A stretch of DNA of 64,000 bases from Trichothermofontia sichuanensis B231 (GCF_026240635.1 NZ_CP110848.1:2234501-2298500); one strand, 5' to 3'; counted from the stretch's first letter, positions 28,946 to 39,329 are shown. The notes: generated from the sequence alone by a model not told the origin. Translations and numbers: made by a program.

Positions 28946-29230
28946 TCACGCTTCCGCTACCTCTGTGTCAATTTTATGGGCAAGGGGAGAGGGCTGTAAC
29001 CTCTGTGACAAAACTTGGACAAAACGGGCGGCGATCACGCCAGGGAAGCAGCGGTAGATAGTGATAATCGTGCCGTGAGGTCCCTTGATCTGCCGGTTGG
29101 CAACACTGGCTGCAAGACAAGCAGTCCCCACATTTAGCCGATATTTGAAGGTGAGATAGCCCTTTGGCCCGTCTATTGCCCCCCTGTCGCAGCAATTGGG
29201 GCAATCAATCGCACTTATCTGCGATCGCAA
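28946..29230 (-). CDS. Possible small protein, unrecognised
   Basis: A 94-codon frame ends just before the ribosome-binding site of the GTPase gene. The product has a CPNCC motif near the N-terminus and two further cysteines (TACLAAS, YRCFPG), no membrane segment, and no family I recognise. Start codon choice is unclear and it may be a chance ORF. If false, the 400 bp between the GTPase and fasciclin genes are simply non-coding. Confidence 0.25.
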   Translation of the reverse strand: MRSQISAIDCPNCCDRGAIDGPKGYLTFKYRLNVGTACLAASVANRQIKGPHGTIITIYRCFPGVIAARFVQVLSQRLQPSPLAHKIDTEVAEA

Positions 29231-29327
29231 TCCCCTGACGCTAGCTGGGGTCTACGCTTTTCCGCTAACGTAACTAAAGAACCTGCCCAGCACCTCCACC
29301 CTAATCTTTCTCAATCTCTCTAGCACC

Positions 29328-29729
29328 ATGCCCGATATCGTTGACATTGCTGTTAGTGCCGATGGCTTCAAAACCCTGGTTACCGCTGTCCAGGCGGCTG
29401 GACTGGTGGAAACCCTCAAAAGCCCTGGCCCCTTCACTGTCTTTGCCCCCAACGATGACGCCTTCGCCAAACTCCCGCCCGGTACCATCCAGACGCTAGT
29501 GCAAAATATCCCCCAACTGACCCGGATTTTGACCTACCATGTGGTTCCTGGCCGTTGGACTCAGGCAGATCTGGCGAATGTCAAGGTGCTGACATCAGTG
29601 GAAGGCTCCCCTATCCCGATCTATACCGCGGATGCGTTTGAAGTGAAAAATGCCACGGTGCTGGTAGCGGATATTGAGGCTGACAATGGTATTATCCATG
29701 TCCTCGATCGCGTTATTCTCATGGGCTAG
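29328..29729 (+). CDS. Fasciclin (FAS1) domain protein
   Basis: A single FAS1 domain of 133 residues makes up the whole protein. Both conserved boxes are visible: H1 as [17 protein letters not shown] and H2 as [13 protein letters not shown], with YHVVPG between them. FAS1 domains mediate adhesion or matrix contacts. This version has no signal peptide, as in the many short cyanobacterial FAS1 proteins, so it may be cytoplasmic. It stands alone between the GTPase and the ribonuclease genes. Confidence 0.93.
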   Translation: MPDIVDIAVSADGFKTLVTAVQAAGLVETLKSPGPFTVFAPNDDAFAKLPPGTIQTLVQNIPQLTRILTYHVVPGRWTQADLANVKVLTSVEGSPIPIYTADAFEVKNATVLVADIEADNGIIHVLDRVILMG

Positions 29730-29921
29730 TACCGCTGGCGACGCTCCAACGAACTGCCCGACACGGGATTCAGCACAGTTGCGGATAAGCAGGTACATTA
29801 ATTGAATAAGTGTCAATTGAAGGTCAATTGAAGTGTCACCCACCGCCCAGTGGGGCAGGCCAGCGTGGCAGGCCAACCTCCGATTCCCCTGGGGATCGCT
29901 TCCCGAATCGTACTGTTTCCC

Positions 29922-31961
29922 ATGCAAAAAGGTACTCTGATTGAATTCTGGCTACATGGTCATCGCCATCTGGCAGTGGTCGATCGTCCCAAAGACAATA
30001 AACACTGGATTGTGGTTGATCACCTTAACCAGGCTCACACTATCAATCCCCGTCAAATCACCTACACGATCGGTCCTGGCTATACAACGGCTGAAATCCC
30101 GGCCTTTCAGGCGGCGGTTGCCACTCAGCTTGACCCCGATAGCCTGGAAGTGGCGTGGGAAATTCTGGTGGAAGAAGGGCGTTCTGTTGACCCGGCGGCC
30201 ATGTCTACCCTACTGTTCGCTGATACCGAGCCAGTGAACTGCTACGCGGCCCATTGCCTCCTGTCCGAGGACAAGCTGTATTTCAAACAGAAAGGCGATG
30301 TTTACGAACCTCGCTCTGTCAGCCAAGTGGCTGATCTCAAACATCAGGCAACTATCGCCCAGCAACGGCAGCAGGAGTGGGAAACGCTCCTCAGCCGCCT
30401 CCAGCAAGCCCTAGCGCAACCGGGTAGTGTTGATTGGCAGGCCAGCGATCGCCCCCGCCTGGAAGCTCTCGAACGCTATGCCACCTTTAAGGAAGAAGCT
30501 AACCCACGGGATGCCACCCAGGCTCAGGAAGTGCTTGCAGCGCTGCAACGTCCAGAGACACCGGAAGCCGCTTTTGATCTATTGGTGGCCCTGGGTCTCT
30601 GGCAACCCCATGAAAATCTCTTCCTGCGGCGCAGTCAAATTCCTGTCCAGTTCCCTCCTACGGTACTCGCTATGGCCACCTCTCGTCTTGACGCCCCGCC
30701 GGCGGATGCCGATCGCGATCGCGTTGATCTGACCCATCTCAAGGTCTACACGATCGATGACATCAGCACGCTAGAAATTGACGATGGCCTGAGTTGGGAA
30801 GTCTTACCGGATGGCCGGGAACAGTTGTGGATCCATATTGCTGACCCGACCCGCTGGGTATCGCCGGGGGATGAGCTGGATCTCGAAGCCCGCCGCCGGA
30901 GTACCACGCTCTACCTCCCCACGGGCATGATTCCCATGTTTCCGCCGGAGATTGCCACCGGCCCCATGAGCTTGAATCAGGGGCAGGTTTGCTGTGCCCT
31001 CAGTTTTGGGGTGATCCTGACGCCGGCAGGCGCTGTGGATGCCTATACCATCGTCCCCAGTCGGATTAGGCCCACCTATCGCCTGACCTACGAAGATGTG
31101 GATGAGATGCTGGAATTGGGGGTGCAGGCGGAGCCAGAAATTGCTGCGATCGCCCGGTGGGGAATGGTGCGATCGCAGTGGCGACAGTCCCAGGGGGCTA
31201 TTGCCATTCACATGCCGGAGGCATCGATCAAGGTCCAGGATGATGAAGTCACGATTCAGCTTCTAGATAATTCCCTGGCCCGCCAACTGGTGGCGGAAAT
31301 GATGATTCTGGCGGGGGAAGTGGCTGCCCGCTATGGCCAAGCTCATAACTTGCCGCTGCCCTTCCGGAACCAGCCCCAACCCGAACTGCCGCCGGAAACA
31401 GAGTTACTGCAACTGCCGCCGGGTCCCGTGCGCTATAGTGCGATTCGCCGCTGTATGCCCCGCAGTGAGGTGAGTCTGTCGCCTGCGCGCCACGCAAGCC
31501 TTGGCCTCGATACCTATGCCCAGGTTACTTCCCCTATTCGTCGCTACAGTGACCTGTTGGCCCATTTCCAGATTAAGGCCCACCTGCGGGGGGAAACCCC
31601 GCCTTTCTCGGCAGAACAGTTGCAGGAGGTGCTGATGAGCGTCAGCGCCGCCGCCCAGGAAGCCGTCTGGGTGGAGCGGCAAACCAATCGTTACTGGGGG
31701 TTAGAATTCCTCCGGCGTCATGCTACGGATCTTTGGCAGGGGTTAGTCCTGCGTTGGTTACGAGAACATGAAAGTTTGGCCTTGGTGCTGCTCGAAGAGT
31801 TGGGGCTAGAGTTAGCCATGCGCTTCGATCGTCCGGTGGCGCTTGGGGAACAATTAACTCTGCGGGTGGCCTATGTCGATCCCCGCAATGATGTGATTCA
31901 CCTGCGGGAAGTCGATACCCCAACAGTAACTGACTTGCCTAAGGTGGAACAGTTGGCCTAG
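29922..31961 (+). CDS. RNB-domain exoribonuclease (RNase II/R family)
   Basis: This predicted 3'-5' processive exoribonuclease has 679 residues. The catalytic RNB domain (about 260-590) begins with the acidic cluster YTIDDISTLEIDDGLSW, whose aspartates hold the metal ions. Motifs SPIRRYSDLLAHFQ and VWVERQTNRYW follow. The C-terminus is a short beta-rich part resembling an S1 domain (LTLRVAYVDPRNDVIHLREV). ATG 29922 was chosen because MQKGTLIEFWLHG starts the conserved N-terminus; the frame is open to 29850. The role would be RNA turnover. It is convergent with folC. Confidence 0.92.
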   Translation: MQKGTLIEFWLHGHRHLAVVDRPKDNKHWIVVDHLNQAHTINPRQITYTIGPGYTTAEIPAFQAAVATQLDPDSLEVAWEILVEEGRSVDPAAMSTLLFADTEPVNCYAAHCLLSEDKLYFKQKGDVYEPRSVSQVADLKHQATIAQQRQQEWETLLSRLQQALAQPGSVDWQASDRPRLEALERYATFKEEANPRDATQAQEVLAALQRPETPEAAFDLLVALGLWQPHENLFLRRSQIPVQFPPTVLAMATSRLDAPPADADRDRVDLTHLKVYTIDDISTLEIDDGLSWEVLPDGREQLWIHIADPTRWVSPGDELDLEARRRSTTLYLPTGMIPMFPPEIATGPMSLNQGQVCCALSFGVILTPAGAVDAYTIVPSRIRPTYRLTYEDVDEMLELGVQAEPEIAAIARWGMVRSQWRQSQGAIAIHMPEASIKVQDDEVTIQLLDNSLARQLVAEMMILAGEVAARYGQAHNLPLPFRNQPQPELPPETELLQLPPGPVRYSAIRRCMPRSEVSLSPARHASLGLDTYAQVTSPIRRYSDLLAHFQIKAHLRGETPPFSAEQLQEVLMSVSAAAQEAVWVERQTNRYWGLEFLRRHATDLWQGLVLRWLREHESLALVLLEELGLELAMRFDRPVALGEQLTLRVAYVDPRNDVIHLREVDTPTVTDLPKVEQLA

Positions 31962-32021
31962 GGGACATGCCACCTTTGCAACCCTCACCCTCAATCCCTC
32001 TCCCAGCAAGTCAATTGTGGG

Positions 32022-32128
32022 GATAGTCATTGCAATTTAGGCTGAGACAGCACCCTCATCCCCAGTCCCTCTCCCAGAGCGGGAGAAGGAAGTGAAAGAC
32101 TGTATCGTTCTTATTTGGATTGACTACA
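32022..32128. repeat. MITE-like repeat, family A copy 1 (subtype II)
   Basis: This element of 107 bp begins ATAGTCATTGCAATTTAGGC and ends with the complement of TGTAGTCAATCCAAATAAG. A hairpin core (CCCTCTCCC with GGGAGAAGG) sits inside. It lies in the convergent gap between the ribonuclease gene and folC. A fragment of another core copy lies at 31979-32010, and CAGTCAATTAAT is tandemly repeated right after it. Confidence 0.65.
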
Positions 32129-32159
32129 ATCAGTCAATTAATCAGTCAATTAATCCCAG

Positions 32160-33620
32160 TCAATCACGCTCCTGTTGGGTAAAGGTTCGGAGGTATTGTC
32201 CAACTAGGTAGAGCGAACCACACAGAACCAGAGGTGCAGAGTGAGCGCCAGGGGCTGCAACGGCATGCTCAGCCAAAAACTGCCGTCTGGCTTGGCTCGC
32301 CATTGCTAGGGCTGTCGACAGATCAGGACAGGTGCGGCAATCCCGCAGATTAGGGCAGAGGGAGCGTGCCAGGGTGGCAAGTGCTTCTGGATCGGCACTG
32401 TGGTGTCCAGGGATAGGCACTAAGTAGAGGGCATCTGCCGATCCTTCAGAGGCGGGGCTACGCGGATGCAACAGGGCGGACAGGATGGCATCGTGTTCCT
32501 TTGTCGCCAGCATCCCGATGATCCAGAAACGGGGCAGGGAAGTGAGACCCTTATCCAAGAGGCGATCGAGGTAGGTCCGTAGGACGATCGCCGCTGCGGC
32601 ATTATGGGCACCATCCACCAGTAAGGGTTGGCCCTGCCAGGTCGTCCATTGGATGCGTCCTGGCCAGTGGGTATGCGCCATTCCTGTTTGGATGGCTGCA
32701 TCCGTAATCCGCCAGCCCTGGTGCCGCAATTGTTGAATTGTCGCGATCGCGATCGCTGAATTAATCAATTGAAACTCACCCGCCAACGGCAACGGATACT
32801 CAAGTCCACCCGCCCGCGCCCAACCCATTCCCCCCGACCCATGACCCAGAACATCAGCCGGCCTAGCTCGCGCCCCGTGCCCCGCGCCCCGCTCTCCTAA
32901 AAACTCAGCCGCCTGTACCCATACCACAGGACACCCCAGTGTCCTGGCCTTCGCCTGCACCACCGTCATTGCTTCATCTGGGAGGGGGCCAATGACTGCC
33001 GGACAGCCAGCCTTGAGAATCCCTGCCTTTTCCCGGGCAATGTCTGCCAGGGTTGGTCCCAAGACTTGCCAGTGCTCCCGGCTCAGGGACGTAATCACAC
33101 TGACAAGTGGGCGATCGCAGACATTCGTCGCATCCAGACGTCCGCCCAGCCCGACTTCAATTACGGCAATATCGACCTGTTGCTGGGCAAAGTATATCCA
33201 GGCTGCTGTCGTCAGTACCTCAAACAGGGTGGGCAGGTTAGCCGCCACGGCTGGATTATGGCTACGGGCTAGGTGGGGTTGTAGACGCTGGCTGATTGCC
33301 GTCAGGATTAGGGTTAAATCGGTCACCGCGATCGGGGTGTCATTCAGGCAGATCCGCTCTGTCCAACTGATGAGGTGAGGGGAGGTATAACGCCCGGTGC
33401 GATAGCCGGCGGCGGTCAGGATCGAAGAGAGATAGGCACAGACAGAGCCTTTACCATTGGTGCCGGCCACATGCACGATTGGGACCCGGTGATGGGGATT
33501 TCCCCACTGGGCCAAAAGGTGCTCAACCCGCTCTAGATCCAGGCGTACACCAAAGCGCTGAAAGGGACTGAGCAGGGCCGTGATGGGATCAGAAGCGGGC
33601 GGAGGAGCAGGGGGAACCAT
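32160..33620 (-). CDS. folC: Folylpolyglutamate synthase / dihydrofolate synthase
   Basis: The product adds glutamate to dihydropteroate and to folates, using ATP, in the cytoplasm. The protein of 486 residues is somewhat long for FolC. The P-loop HVAGTNGKGSVCAYLSSIL is near residue 45. TGRYTSPHL follows, then VIEVGLGGRLDATNV with the family acidic motif, and the C-terminal ligase domain starts near WPGRIQ, with LVDGAHN. A low-complexity insert (about 260-285, GERGAGHGARARPAD) explains the extra length. ATG 33620 was chosen; TTG 33683 would add 21 residues. Confidence 0.95.
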   Translation of the reverse strand: MVPPAPPPASDPITALLSPFQRFGVRLDLERVEHLLAQWGNPHHRVPIVHVAGTNGKGSVCAYLSSILTAAGYRTGRYTSPHLISWTERICLNDTPIAVTDLTLILTAISQRLQPHLARSHNPAVAANLPTLFEVLTTAAWIYFAQQQVDIAVIEVGLGGRLDATNVCDRPLVSVITSLSREHWQVLGPTLADIAREKAGILKAGCPAVIGPLPDEAMTVVQAKARTLGCPVVWVQAAEFLGERGAGHGARARPADVLGHGSGGMGWARAGGLEYPLPLAGEFQLINSAIAIATIQQLRHQGWRITDAAIQTGMAHTHWPGRIQWTTWQGQPLLVDGAHNAAAAIVLRTYLDRLLDKGLTSLPRFWIIGMLATKEHDAILSALLHPRSPASEGSADALYLVPIPGHHSADPEALATLARSLCPNLRDCRTCPDLSTALAMASQARRQFLAEHAVAAPGAHSAPLVLCGSLYLVGQYLRTFTQQERD

Positions 33621-33745
33621 CGGGTTGCGGGTTATCGGGGTAGATAAGGATCCGAAGGGCTGGTTATACAAGTTGGCAATCAATCATAGCCTGCCAGAGA
33701 AAGGGTTAGGGAATGCAGGGTGTTCGTTTCCTGGGTGGGCATGGT

Positions 33746-34735
33746 TTAGCTTCCCGTTTTGGGCGGGGCTAAGCGCAGGGCAAAGAGGACTCCCGTACTA
33801 TCTAGCCAGGCTAAGGCTGCACCCAGGGTTTCGGCCAGAACACTGATCAAGCGGTAAAGGGCAACTGTACTGATGAGAATACCGGGTGAATAATACTGGC
33901 CTAGCAGGGCAATCGCAGTCGCCTCAAAGATCCCTAATCCCCCAGGCGCACCGGGGACGAGCAAGCCCAATAACCAGGCAAAGCTAAAGGCGCTAATGAC
34001 GATCGGCCATTGCTGCCCGGCGATCGGGGCAAGGGCGAGTAGCGTCAGACAAAACCCCAGTCCCCGCAAGCTCAGAAAGCCCAATTCGCCCAGTAAGGGG
34101 GCCAGGGGATAGCGGTGAACCACGAGGGGGTTGGTCGGGACCATTGAACTCCCCAAGGCTCTGGCCTTGAGTTGGGCGGCCCACTGCAAAACCGGGCTTA
34201 GACAACGGGGATGGATCATCAACAGCACCCCGCTCAAACTCAGAAGTTGCCAGCCCCAATGCCCTTGTTGCCGACCCAGAAGCGCGATCAGCAGGGCTGC
34301 CGCTGCCATTAACAGGGGTTCTAGCACCACACTCAGCAGAGCAATGCCCGTACCCACCCCCGCCCCCATAACAGCCCGAATGCGACCATAAAAGTGCCAA
34401 ACATTCCCCGGTAGGTATTTCGCCAGATTGGTGCGTAGGTAAACCTGAATCAGCCAGGTAGGATGCAAGGTCCCCTCAGTTGCATGGCTATCGGCCCGCA
34501 GGCATTTCAGCAACCACGTCCAAACCCAGGCAGCCCAAAGATGGGATAGCAGTGTGATCCCCAGGGCGATCACTAAAATGGCTAGGGCTGCCCCATCCAG
34601 ACGAATGGCCACAACCTCCTGCCAGTGTTTTTTCAGCGTCGCTCCCAGGAAGAAGAGCGTTCCCCCCAGGATGACCCAACGCAGAGAAGCTTTCAGGGAT
34701 TGTTTGGCTTTTAGGGATTTTTTTAAAGACTGCAT
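33746..34735 (-). CDS. Lysylphosphatidylglycerol synthase TM-domain (UPF0104/YbhN-like) membrane protein
   Basis: The protein of about 329 residues has eight or so hydrophobic segments. Conserved patterns are LRTNLAKYLPGNVWHFYGR and WLLGLLVPGAPGGLGIFEA. These are the hallmarks of the flippase-like membrane domain also found in MprF and AglD. It probably moves a lipid or lipid-linked sugar, but the substrate cannot be read. ATG 34735 is the chosen start; GTG 34750 is an in-frame alternative. The nearby glycosyltransferases may be connected, though 7 kb away. Confidence 0.85.
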   Translation of the reverse strand: MQSLKKSLKAKQSLKASLRWVILGGTLFFLGATLKKHWQEVVAIRLDGAALAILVIALGITLLSHLWAAWVWTWLLKCLRADSHATEGTLHPTWLIQVYLRTNLAKYLPGNVWHFYGRIRAVMGAGVGTGIALLSVVLEPLLMAAAALLIALLGRQQGHWGWQLLSLSGVLLMIHPRCLSPVLQWAAQLKARALGSSMVPTNPLVVHRYPLAPLLGELGFLSLRGLGFCLTLLALAPIAGQQWPIVISAFSFAWLLGLLVPGAPGGLGIFEATAIALLGQYYSPGILISTVALYRLISVLAETLGAALAWLDSTGVLFALRLAPPKTGS

Positions 34736-34927
34736 AACCCAGCTTGCCACTGTGCATCCATGCCAAAAGTTCGTGATATCTTAAGGTTACGGTGAACTAT
34801 TGTAAAGAAAATTAGGATTTCATAAAGAACGCTGACGCTGCTAGGACGGTCTGGCTAGCAGCAGCCCGGCTCTAACTTGTGTTATTGACGTTTACTGTTG
34901 TCGTTGTTTTATTGCGGCTACTCCACT

Positions 34928-35731
34928 ATGCAACACCGTTTTCCTCAACGTCTGGCTCAGATTGTGTTGGCGATCGCTGCCGTTGTTATCCCTTGGTTTT
35001 TGGCGGCTCCAGCCTATGCCTACGATAATCCAGATTTGTTGCCTGACCATCCGACCCCCGTTATCGATCTGGCCCAAACCCTGACCAGTGTGCAGGAAGA
35101 TGCGTTGATTGAGGAGTTAAATCGCTTTGAGGTAGATACGGGTTGGAAGTTGCGGGTGTTGACCCAATACGATCGCACCCCAGGGCTGGCGATTCGGGAC
35201 TTTTGGGGCCTAGATGGTAAGAGCATTTTATTAGTCGCCGATGCCCGTGGGGGTAATCTGCTGAATTTTAATGTGGGATTTGACGTGTATAAATACTTGC
35301 CCAGAACGTTCTGGGTCGAGTTACAAACGCGCTACGGTAATCAGTATTTTGTGCGGGAGAATGGTGAGGATCAGTCAATTCTAGAGTCACTCCATGCGAT
35401 TAAGGGGTGTCTAGAGCGTGGCGGCTGCCGGGTGGTACCCGGTCTTCCCAAGGAGCAGTGGGTGTTGACGCTGGTGACTTCTGTTGTGGGGGGGGTGATT
35501 TTTGGGTTTGCGGCCCATCCCCGTAAGCCGGGCCAAGTGTTTGCATGGCAATGGGCTTTAATTTTCTCCCCCCTCTGGGGCATTCTGTTTGTGGCGTTTG
35601 GAGTCGGTCCCGTGGTGAGCCGCACATCGGAATGGCTGCCCCTGTTCCGGAATGTGATTGGGTTTATGATCGGCGCCTTGGTAGCCTATTTGACGCCTGT
35701 CTTTAGTTCGCCCTCAACCTCAGAAACTTAA
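34928..35731 (+). CDS. TPM-domain membrane protein (Psb32/TLP18.3-like)
   Basis: The 267-residue protein has a cleavable signal peptide ending near APAYAYDNP. A TPM domain (about 40-170) shows PVIDLAQTLTSVQEDALIEE and WKLRVLTQYDRTPGL. Three hydrophobic segments (about 185-255) anchor it in the membrane. The TPM family includes Psb32 of cyanobacteria and TLP18.3 of plants, which act in photosystem II repair. I infer a thylakoid lumenal or periplasmic domain, but not that it is the true Psb32. ATG 34928 gives a proper signal peptide; an earlier TTG at 34898 is unlikely. Confidence 0.85.
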   Translation: MQHRFPQRLAQIVLAIAAVVIPWFLAAPAYAYDNPDLLPDHPTPVIDLAQTLTSVQEDALIEELNRFEVDTGWKLRVLTQYDRTPGLAIRDFWGLDGKSILLVADARGGNLLNFNVGFDVYKYLPRTFWVELQTRYGNQYFVRENGEDQSILESLHAIKGCLERGGCRVVPGLPKEQWVLTLVTSVVGGVIFGFAAHPRKPGQVFAWQWALIFSPLWGILFVAFGVGPVVSRTSEWLPLFRNVIGFMIGALVAYLTPVFSSPSTSET

Positions 35732-36289
35732 GATACACCCTAGGCCTCATTCCCATTTGGGGAGAGGGATTGTGGGTCAGGGTCGCCAACAAGGGATACC
35801 TGCTGCCTAACCTACACGTTCTTGGGGATTTGTGGTATCTACTGAGACTGGGCGATGCAGAGGCGATCGGTTAATATAGCCTTTACCTAATTTACTCAAT
35901 ACACAATTAAGGTTTGAATCTGGATCTGGGCGGCAGCCCTCATCCCCCAACCCCTTCTCCTCACTTGGGAGAAGGGGAGCCGGATTTTCAAGTCCCTCTC
36001 CCAGAGCCGGAGAAGGGCTGCGAGTCAGGGTTTGGGGTTAAAGTCCCTTCGCCCCTGGTGGGAGCAGGGATTTAGGCGTGAGGATAGAGAAGTGAGCAGT
36101 GAGGGCAACTGAGCGGTTATCTCTGTTCTCTTTTCTTTCTCCTCGTGAAAGGGGAAAAGATTTACCGGTCAACCAGCAGCAGAGGGTTTTTCTGCCTGCT
36201 GACCTCACTCCTCTGTTCTCTCTCCTCACTCCTCCCGTTAGGGGAAAAGATGGGTCAGTCAACTAGGGGGGTTGGCTTAGCTGATCTCT
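35732..36289. repeat. Convergent gap packed with repeats
   Basis: These 558 bp between the TPM gene and treY hold no gene. At 35877 one end of a family B repeat begins (TATAGCCTTTACCTAATTTA). It is followed by the GC-rich core (about 35937-36085) with two hairpins, but the far end is missing. At 36151-36212 lies a sequence of about 60 bp that recurs at 53817-53880 (GGTCAACC, then CTGCTGACCTCACT). A small extra hairpin is at 35748-35785. Confidence 0.6.
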
Positions 36290-39196
36290 CTACCCTGCCC
36301 CTGGATCAGCCTCTGGCTTCTTCTCCGCCTCTGGTAACGCTTCACACACCAGTAACGCCACCGGGAAATCACTCAAAGCCTCGCGCAACCAAAGGGTTGC
36401 CTCACACGCAACCACTTGGCCAGTAATCAGATTGCGCCAGCTTGAGGCCAACCCCAACGGCAGACAAATCCGGGTTTCCTGCCAAACATGCTCACCCAGC
36501 GGATAGTCTCCCACCTTCAGTAATGAAGTCAGCAAACGGGGCACGATCGTGATCGCGATCGTCTGATCCCAACGGCGGGCAAAGGCAATCACGTGATCCT
36601 TCAGACTGCCCAGAATTTTTAACTTCTCATACTCACCCCGCTGGAAGACCTCCTGATAGGTATGCCGCGCCTTGAGAACTTGATGTATCAAAAAGAGCTT
36701 AATCCGGCCATCAGCAGGTGTGGCTAGTAAATCAGTGATCAGGGCTTGCCGTTTCTCCGAGTTACTCCCACGGGCATCATCGCCTCGCTGGCACAGATCC
36801 TGCAACCAGGCCAGGCGCTTTTCAAAATTGACCGGACGACGGTTATCCGGATCAACCAGATTCAGTTCCCACAATTCTGTGCCTTGGTAGAAATCCGGTA
36901 CCCCTGGCACCGTCAATTTAAGCAAGACTTGGGATAAGGAATTTAAGATCCCAAAGTGTTGAAGCTTGGGTAAAAACTCGCGAAAAGCCGTGACAAATGG
37001 GGTCTCTTCATTGTCTGCTAATTGTTTGAGAATCTGCTGTGCAAATTGGGTAACTCCAGCCTCGTAGCTACTATCCGGTTTTAACCAAGCTGTGTATACC
37101 TTTGCTTCCCGAATCGCTTTGATCAGGTAATCCTGGATGCGCTGGGTATAGGCCCCATAGTCCACTGGCTCAAACGGAAAAGTTCCCAATAGGGTTTGAT
37201 AGAGGAAATACTCATCATTGCGATCGGGCACATCTCGCCCATCAATTTCCGTTTTGTAGCCTGCATTTGCTGTCTGGAAAATCTGGAGATATCGCTCCCA
37301 CTCTTCGGGAATCTCCGACAATACATTAAGACGAGCACGCACGTCTTCCCCCCGCTTTGTATCATGGGTGGAAGTTGCCGACATGGCATGGGGCCAATAT
37401 TCAGCCCGATATTGGTTAAACGCATGGAAAGCATCAGGTGATACCCCAAACTGACTCGGATCTGAGCCTACCTCATTCAGTGATAACAGACGATTGTAAA
37501 TATACAGCACCGTATCCTCAACCCCCTTAGCCATCAGGGGACCGGTAAATTGCTGTAGACGCATGAGGAAGTGTAACCACGCCTGTTGATCATCTTCTGA
37601 TAGGGAATCATCAAACTTACAGGACAGAAACTTTTCCAAAAAACTGAGTTCATTTAAAAAGTTGGGAATATTTGCTTTTGCTCTAGCCAGGACTTGCCGA
37701 ATAATTTCCTGATCAGCCAAGCTGGCCCCATCCCCATTGATATAGGTTCGATAAACTGGGAAAACTGCCAAAATTTCAACTAAAGCTGCCTTCAGGCCAT
37801 AGATCGTAAAGTCACTGGCATAGCGATAGCGATTGGATAACTCCTTGAGAAGATAGGCCAGGTTATCAATATCCCCTGCCATGTGCTTATCAATGATCAG
37901 ACGCTTCTTCTGATCGATCAGATCCTCAACAAATCTTGCCTTTTGGGCGATCGAACCTTCGCAAACCTCCGAACTGCCAATAAACCGATAGTAACTGTTC
38001 GTGAGCACTTCCTCTGAGGCTTGTTGACAGAAGAGGCCATTCACCTGGTTCAGGAAATCATAGCCCGTGGTTCCCTGTACCGGCCAATTGATTGGCAAGT
38101 TCTCATGGCTCTCCAGAATTTTCTCAACAACGATATAGGCATCCTCGGCCTGCTCGCGCAGGCGATTGAGATATTGCGTCGGATCATAGAGGCCATCAAT
38201 GTGATCAATGCGCAGTCCCGTAATCTGCCTTTTCTTCACCAGCCGCAGGGTCAGGGTATGAATCTTCCGGAAAACTTTCTCATGTTCAATTCGTAACGCA
38301 ATTAGATCATTAACGGTAAAGAAACGGCGATAGTTGAGTTCTTCATTCCCCACCTTCCAGTAGGACAGCCGGAAATACTGATCGGCGATGAGACTATCCA
38401 GGAGATTAAAACTTTCGGGCTTACCCCTTTGGCCATTGAAGATGGCGATATTCTCTTGAATGAAATTCCGAATCACTTCACTCTCATTCCAAACCTCCCA
38501 GAGCATTCGTTTAATAAAGGCGATTTGCTCATAGCGTTCTTCTCCTTCCTCTAGAGAGGGCATATAGCGCAGGGCATACAGGACACCCAGCAGCTTAACA
38601 AAGTTTGGATCATTACGGCTGAGTTGCCGCCGCAGGCGATCGAGGTCATGGGTTAGCACCTGCGTATAGGTTTCAATTTTGAGTGGAAACTTTTGGTGAT
38701 AGTAGTTGATCGAAAAGCCATGAAAATCATATTGAAGCTCTAACTCCCCACTTTCCAGACAATCGCCATAAAATTTTCCAAGGAATGGTGCCAGGAGTCG
38801 CCCCTTCATGCCCGCATAGGGATGTTCCCAGTGAATATCAAAAAAGTCCCGATATTGGGATTCTGGCCCATTTTCCAGAACATCCACGAGCATCAGGTTT
38901 TGACTGCTAAAGGCCATGTGATTAGGCACAATATCTTGCAGCCAGCCTAGGCCATAGGCCTGGACCGTTGCCATCAAAGCCTCAAACTCTTCAGGCGTGC
39001 CTAACTCTGGGTTGAGTTCATCGGGATCAACCACGTCATAGCCATGTTTACTCCCACTGCGGGCTTTGAGGATGGGCGAGGCATAAATATCAGAAATCCC
39101 TAATTCAGCTAGATAGGGAATAATGGCTTGGGCATCTTTGAAGGTAAAATCCAGGTTGAATTGGAGGCGATAGGTGGCAATGGGAATCCTTAGCAT
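36290..39196 (-). CDS. treY: Maltooligosyl trehalose synthase
   Basis: The product converts the reducing-end alpha-1,4 bond of maltooligosaccharides to an alpha,alpha-1,1 bond, the first step of the TreY-TreZ pathway to trehalose. At 968 residues it is full length. The N-terminus IPIATYRLQFNLDFTFKDA and the GISDIYASPILKARSGSKHG motif are diagnostic. The GH13 nucleophile and acid lie in GLRIDHIDGLYDP and AYIVVEKILE. Further family motifs are STHDTKRGEDVRARLNVLSE and VPDFYQGTE. The gene lies 133 bp downstream of treZ on the same strand, so the two probably form an operon. Confidence 0.98.
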   Translation of the reverse strand: MLRIPIATYRLQFNLDFTFKDAQAIIPYLAELGISDIYASPILKARSGSKHGYDVVDPDELNPELGTPEEFEALMATVQAYGLGWLQDIVPNHMAFSSQNLMLVDVLENGPESQYRDFFDIHWEHPYAGMKGRLLAPFLGKFYGDCLESGELELQYDFHGFSINYYHQKFPLKIETYTQVLTHDLDRLRRQLSRNDPNFVKLLGVLYALRYMPSLEEGEERYEQIAFIKRMLWEVWNESEVIRNFIQENIAIFNGQRGKPESFNLLDSLIADQYFRLSYWKVGNEELNYRRFFTVNDLIALRIEHEKVFRKIHTLTLRLVKKRQITGLRIDHIDGLYDPTQYLNRLREQAEDAYIVVEKILESHENLPINWPVQGTTGYDFLNQVNGLFCQQASEEVLTNSYYRFIGSSEVCEGSIAQKARFVEDLIDQKKRLIIDKHMAGDIDNLAYLLKELSNRYRYASDFTIYGLKAALVEILAVFPVYRTYINGDGASLADQEIIRQVLARAKANIPNFLNELSFLEKFLSCKFDDSLSEDDQQAWLHFLMRLQQFTGPLMAKGVEDTVLYIYNRLLSLNEVGSDPSQFGVSPDAFHAFNQYRAEYWPHAMSATSTHDTKRGEDVRARLNVLSEIPEEWERYLQIFQTANAGYKTEIDGRDVPDRNDEYFLYQTLLGTFPFEPVDYGAYTQRIQDYLIKAIREAKVYTAWLKPDSSYEAGVTQFAQQILKQLADNEETPFVTAFREFLPKLQHFGILNSLSQVLLKLTVPGVPDFYQGTELWELNLVDPDNRRPVNFEKRLAWLQDLCQRGDDARGSNSEKRQALITDLLATPADGRIKLFLIHQVLKARHTYQEVFQRGEYEKLKILGSLKDHVIAFARRWDQTIAITIVPRLLTSLLKVGDYPLGEHVWQETRICLPLGLASSWRNLITGQVVACEATLWLREALSDFPVALLVCEALPEAEKKPEADPGAG

Positions 39197-39329
39197 GATG
39201 GTTACTAACCAGAAACGTCAAAGAAGCTTAAGAGGGGATCGTTGCTAACAGCTTGTCTAGGGATTAACTGAGGTGTTCAGAGTAGCGACTCTGGCTTTCA
39301 GCATGAAGGCATGGCTGGGCGTCTGGGAT

